DNA of 43,163 nucleotides from Bacteroidaceae bacterium (GTDB taxonomy: Bacteria > Bacteroidota > Bacteroidia > Bacteroidales > Bacteroidaceae), in assembly GCA_017650045.1 (NCBI GenBank), contig JAGCFP010000031.1:1-43163 (forward strand). The letters run 5' to 3'. Positions 41,893 to 43,163 of the stretch are shown one piece after another. How positions within the stretch are numbered: the first letter of the stretch is position 1; each line of letters begins with the position of its first letter. Below the pieces are notes generated by a model. It saw nothing but the letters and a program-made list of their open reading frames with translations, was not told the DNA's origin and did no database searches. A program made the translations under genes and the position numbers.

Positions 41893-43163
41893 TCAAAGGG
41901 AAGCGATAAAGTCGTCCCAATCTGAAGGGGCACCCTTGATGCCAAAGGCTTTGGTGTAGAGTGAACGACGGACGCCTGAGATATGCGCCTTGCTGTAGTC
42001 GGTCAGTGAGGCGATGTCGTTAGGAGAGACACCCATGCGACGCAGAAGGCTGATCTCAATCTCCAAGTCGCTCATTTCGCAAAGCTCCAGCAGACGTTTC
42101 ATGAAATCGGGATAAAGGGTATCGAACGTATCGCGCAGCTGTTCGTAGTCTTTCTGCAACAACAGGTGCTTGCGATTTATCAGGTAGATGATGCGACGAT
42201 AGATGTCTGTATTCTTCAGTTCGCTATCCGCATTTTCACGCACCTTTATCTGTTTCATCTCCTTGGCCACCTGCTGATTGAGTTCCTGTTGCATCTCTTC
42301 TACATGCTGGCGAAGGGTACTGTTCTCATTGCCCGACTGCTGCAAGAGAGCTTCCAAATTGCGGATGCGCTCCATCTTTTCAGTAATGGAACGCTCAGCC
42401 AAACGTTTCTGTTCCAGCTGGTCGCTCTCCAGCTCCTGCAACTTGGTGCGCATGGCTTCACGTTTGCGCAGATAGTACATATAGGCAATCAGCGCCAAGA
42501 ATGCTAGGGTGGCAATGACACACACCAAAATGGCGATGGTCTGACTCTTGCGTTCTCCTTTCTGTGCTAATGAGGCATTCTCCTTCAAGGCCTGCTGGTA
42601 GTTGTAGAGCGAGTTCATCTCTGCCATCACAGCTACAACATCGCCGTCAAAGCTACGTGTCTTGAAGTCAGAATATCGAGACATGTAGTTCCCATATTCT
42701 TTGTAATCCTTGCGTCTATAGGCTATATCTGCCATGATTCGGCAGAGTTCGCTTTTCTCTTCGTAGTTGCCATAGGTCATCACTTCTGATAAGTAATGAG
42801 GCACTTTCTCATACTCATATTTATGCCAGAGTATCTGTGCGGCTATCAGGTTGGCCTTGCTACGATTTTCACTGTTAAGCTTGGCCAATACAGGCTGCAA
42901 GGTTTTCCAGGCATTATCATAGTCGTGCCTAATGAGCTGAAACTCGGCAATCTCCAAGGCAGCCACATTACGTAGAGTCAAGTCGCCCTGTGCTGTGGCT
43001 AGGTTTTCCGCACGACGGAAATAGTAATACACACTGTCGTACGCCTGTCGCTGACGAAATATGAGGCCAATGTCACGCAAGGTATAAACCATACCAGAAA
43101 CATCATGCTGCAAGCTGTCGCACAGAAATGCCTGACGATAAGTGAACAAAGCATTGTCATAGA
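41893..43163 (-). CDS. TPR/transmembrane/helix-turn-helix regulator (N-terminus outside window)
   Basis: The frame is open to the end of the window (the codons before the first possible TTG start read YDNAL), so the N-terminus is missing. The visible 420 or so residues begin with TPR-like helices (NALFTYRQAFLCDSL, RDIGLIFRQRQAYDSVYYYFRRAENLA, DYDNAWKTLQPVL). One transmembrane helix follows (AILVCVIATLAFLALIAYMYYL), then a long coiled coil (KREAMRTKLQELESDQLEQKRLAERS and onward) and a C-terminal helix-turn-helix (LLRRMGVSPNDIASLTDYSKAHISGVRRSLYTKAFG). The architecture parallels the DUF6377-type regulator at 31.6 kb: an envelope sensor coupled to a cytoplasmic DNA-binding domain. Targets unknown. 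Confidence 0.85.
   Translation of the reverse strand, partial: YDNALFTYRQAFLCDSLQHDVSGMVYTLRDIGLIFRQRQAYDSVYYYFRRAENLATAQGDLTLRNVAALEIAEFQLIRHDYDNAWKTLQPVLAKLNSENRSKANLIAAQILWHKYEYEKVPHYLSEVMTYGNYEEKSELCRIMADIAYRRKDYKEYGNYMSRYSDFKTRSFDGDVVAVMAEMNSLYNYQQALKENASLAQKGERKSQTIAILVCVIATLAFLALIAYMYYLRKREAMRTKLQELESDQLEQKRLAERSITEKMERIRNLEALLQQSGNENSTLRQHVEEMQQELNQQVAKEMKQIKVRENADSELKNTDIYRRIIYLINRKHLLLQKDYEQLRDTFDTLYPDFMKRLLELCEMSDLEIEISLLRRMGVSPNDIASLTDYSKAHISGVRRSLYTKAFGIKGAPSDWDDFIASL

Overview
The window looks like chromosomal DNA of a Bacteroidales bacterium, most likely Prevotellaceae. Evidence: many genes are preceded by the Bacteroidetes promoter pattern (TTTG, about 20 nt, TAnnTTTG); there are many SPII lipoproteins; and there are GH78, GH106 and GH43 glycosidases, DUF5020 and DUF6377-type proteins, a smalltalk/HU-HIG pair and TonB-dependent uptake. 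I saw no rRNA, tRNA, CRISPR array, transposase or complete insertion sequence.

Layout. 1-4 kb: the end of a GH78 alpha-L-rhamnosidase, then a two-gene radical SAM DNA modification/repair operon on the minus strand. 4-9.2 kb: a glycine-zipper lipoprotein, an AldA-like aldehyde dehydrogenase, a polyprenyl-phosphate sugar-1-phosphate transferase and a PLP aminotransferase. 9.3-21.3 kb: a hydrolase-rich block with a GH43 lipoprotein, a PAP2-phosphatase/M28-peptidase fusion, a Tat-exported TIM-barrel protein, two CE1-like esterases, a DUF5020 protein and a Tricorn-like protease. 21.5-28 kb: a Gly-rich exported protein, a Cys/His-rich membrane peptide with a ZnuD-like TonB receptor, an EamA transporter and small exported proteins. 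28.2-33.3 kb: a GH106 rhamnosidase followed by a membrane-anchored DUF6377-type regulator. 33.4-39.1 kb: a small winged-helix protein, then the most interesting locus (below), then a CPA1 Na+/H+ antiporter. 39.1-43.2 kb: smalltalk and HU-HIG genes, a structured non-coding region, a TlpA-like thioredoxin lipoprotein and a truncated TPR/TM/HTH regulator.

Most notable system (37.3 to 33.7 kb, minus strand). A promoter drives an 81-residue precursor peptide with eight Ala-Cys-Gly-X motifs in four KPAACGxACGA blocks. Nine nt later comes a radical SAM/SPASM enzyme, whose stop codon overlaps the start of a quinone-oxidoreductase-type dehydrogenase, followed 3 nt later by an HxlR-family regulator with the family's N-terminal Cys. 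Next on the same strand is a tandem-ABM-domain lipoprotein, with an inverted repeat (ACTTAC-N6-GTAAGT) beside its promoter that could be the HxlR operator. I read this as an ACGX-type radical SAM-modified peptide system wired into an electrophile or quinone stress circuit. The precursor/maturase pairing is strongly supported; the regulatory link and the function are inference.

A second layer is non-coding. Several intergenic regions contain tandem heptamers (AATTGAG, AATTCTC, AATTTTC, AGTTTAG, GCGCACC), often next to terminators at convergent gene ends. Between the HU and TlpA genes a perfect 42-bp palindrome lies inside a 27-bp inverted repeat whose arms are themselves built of heptamers.
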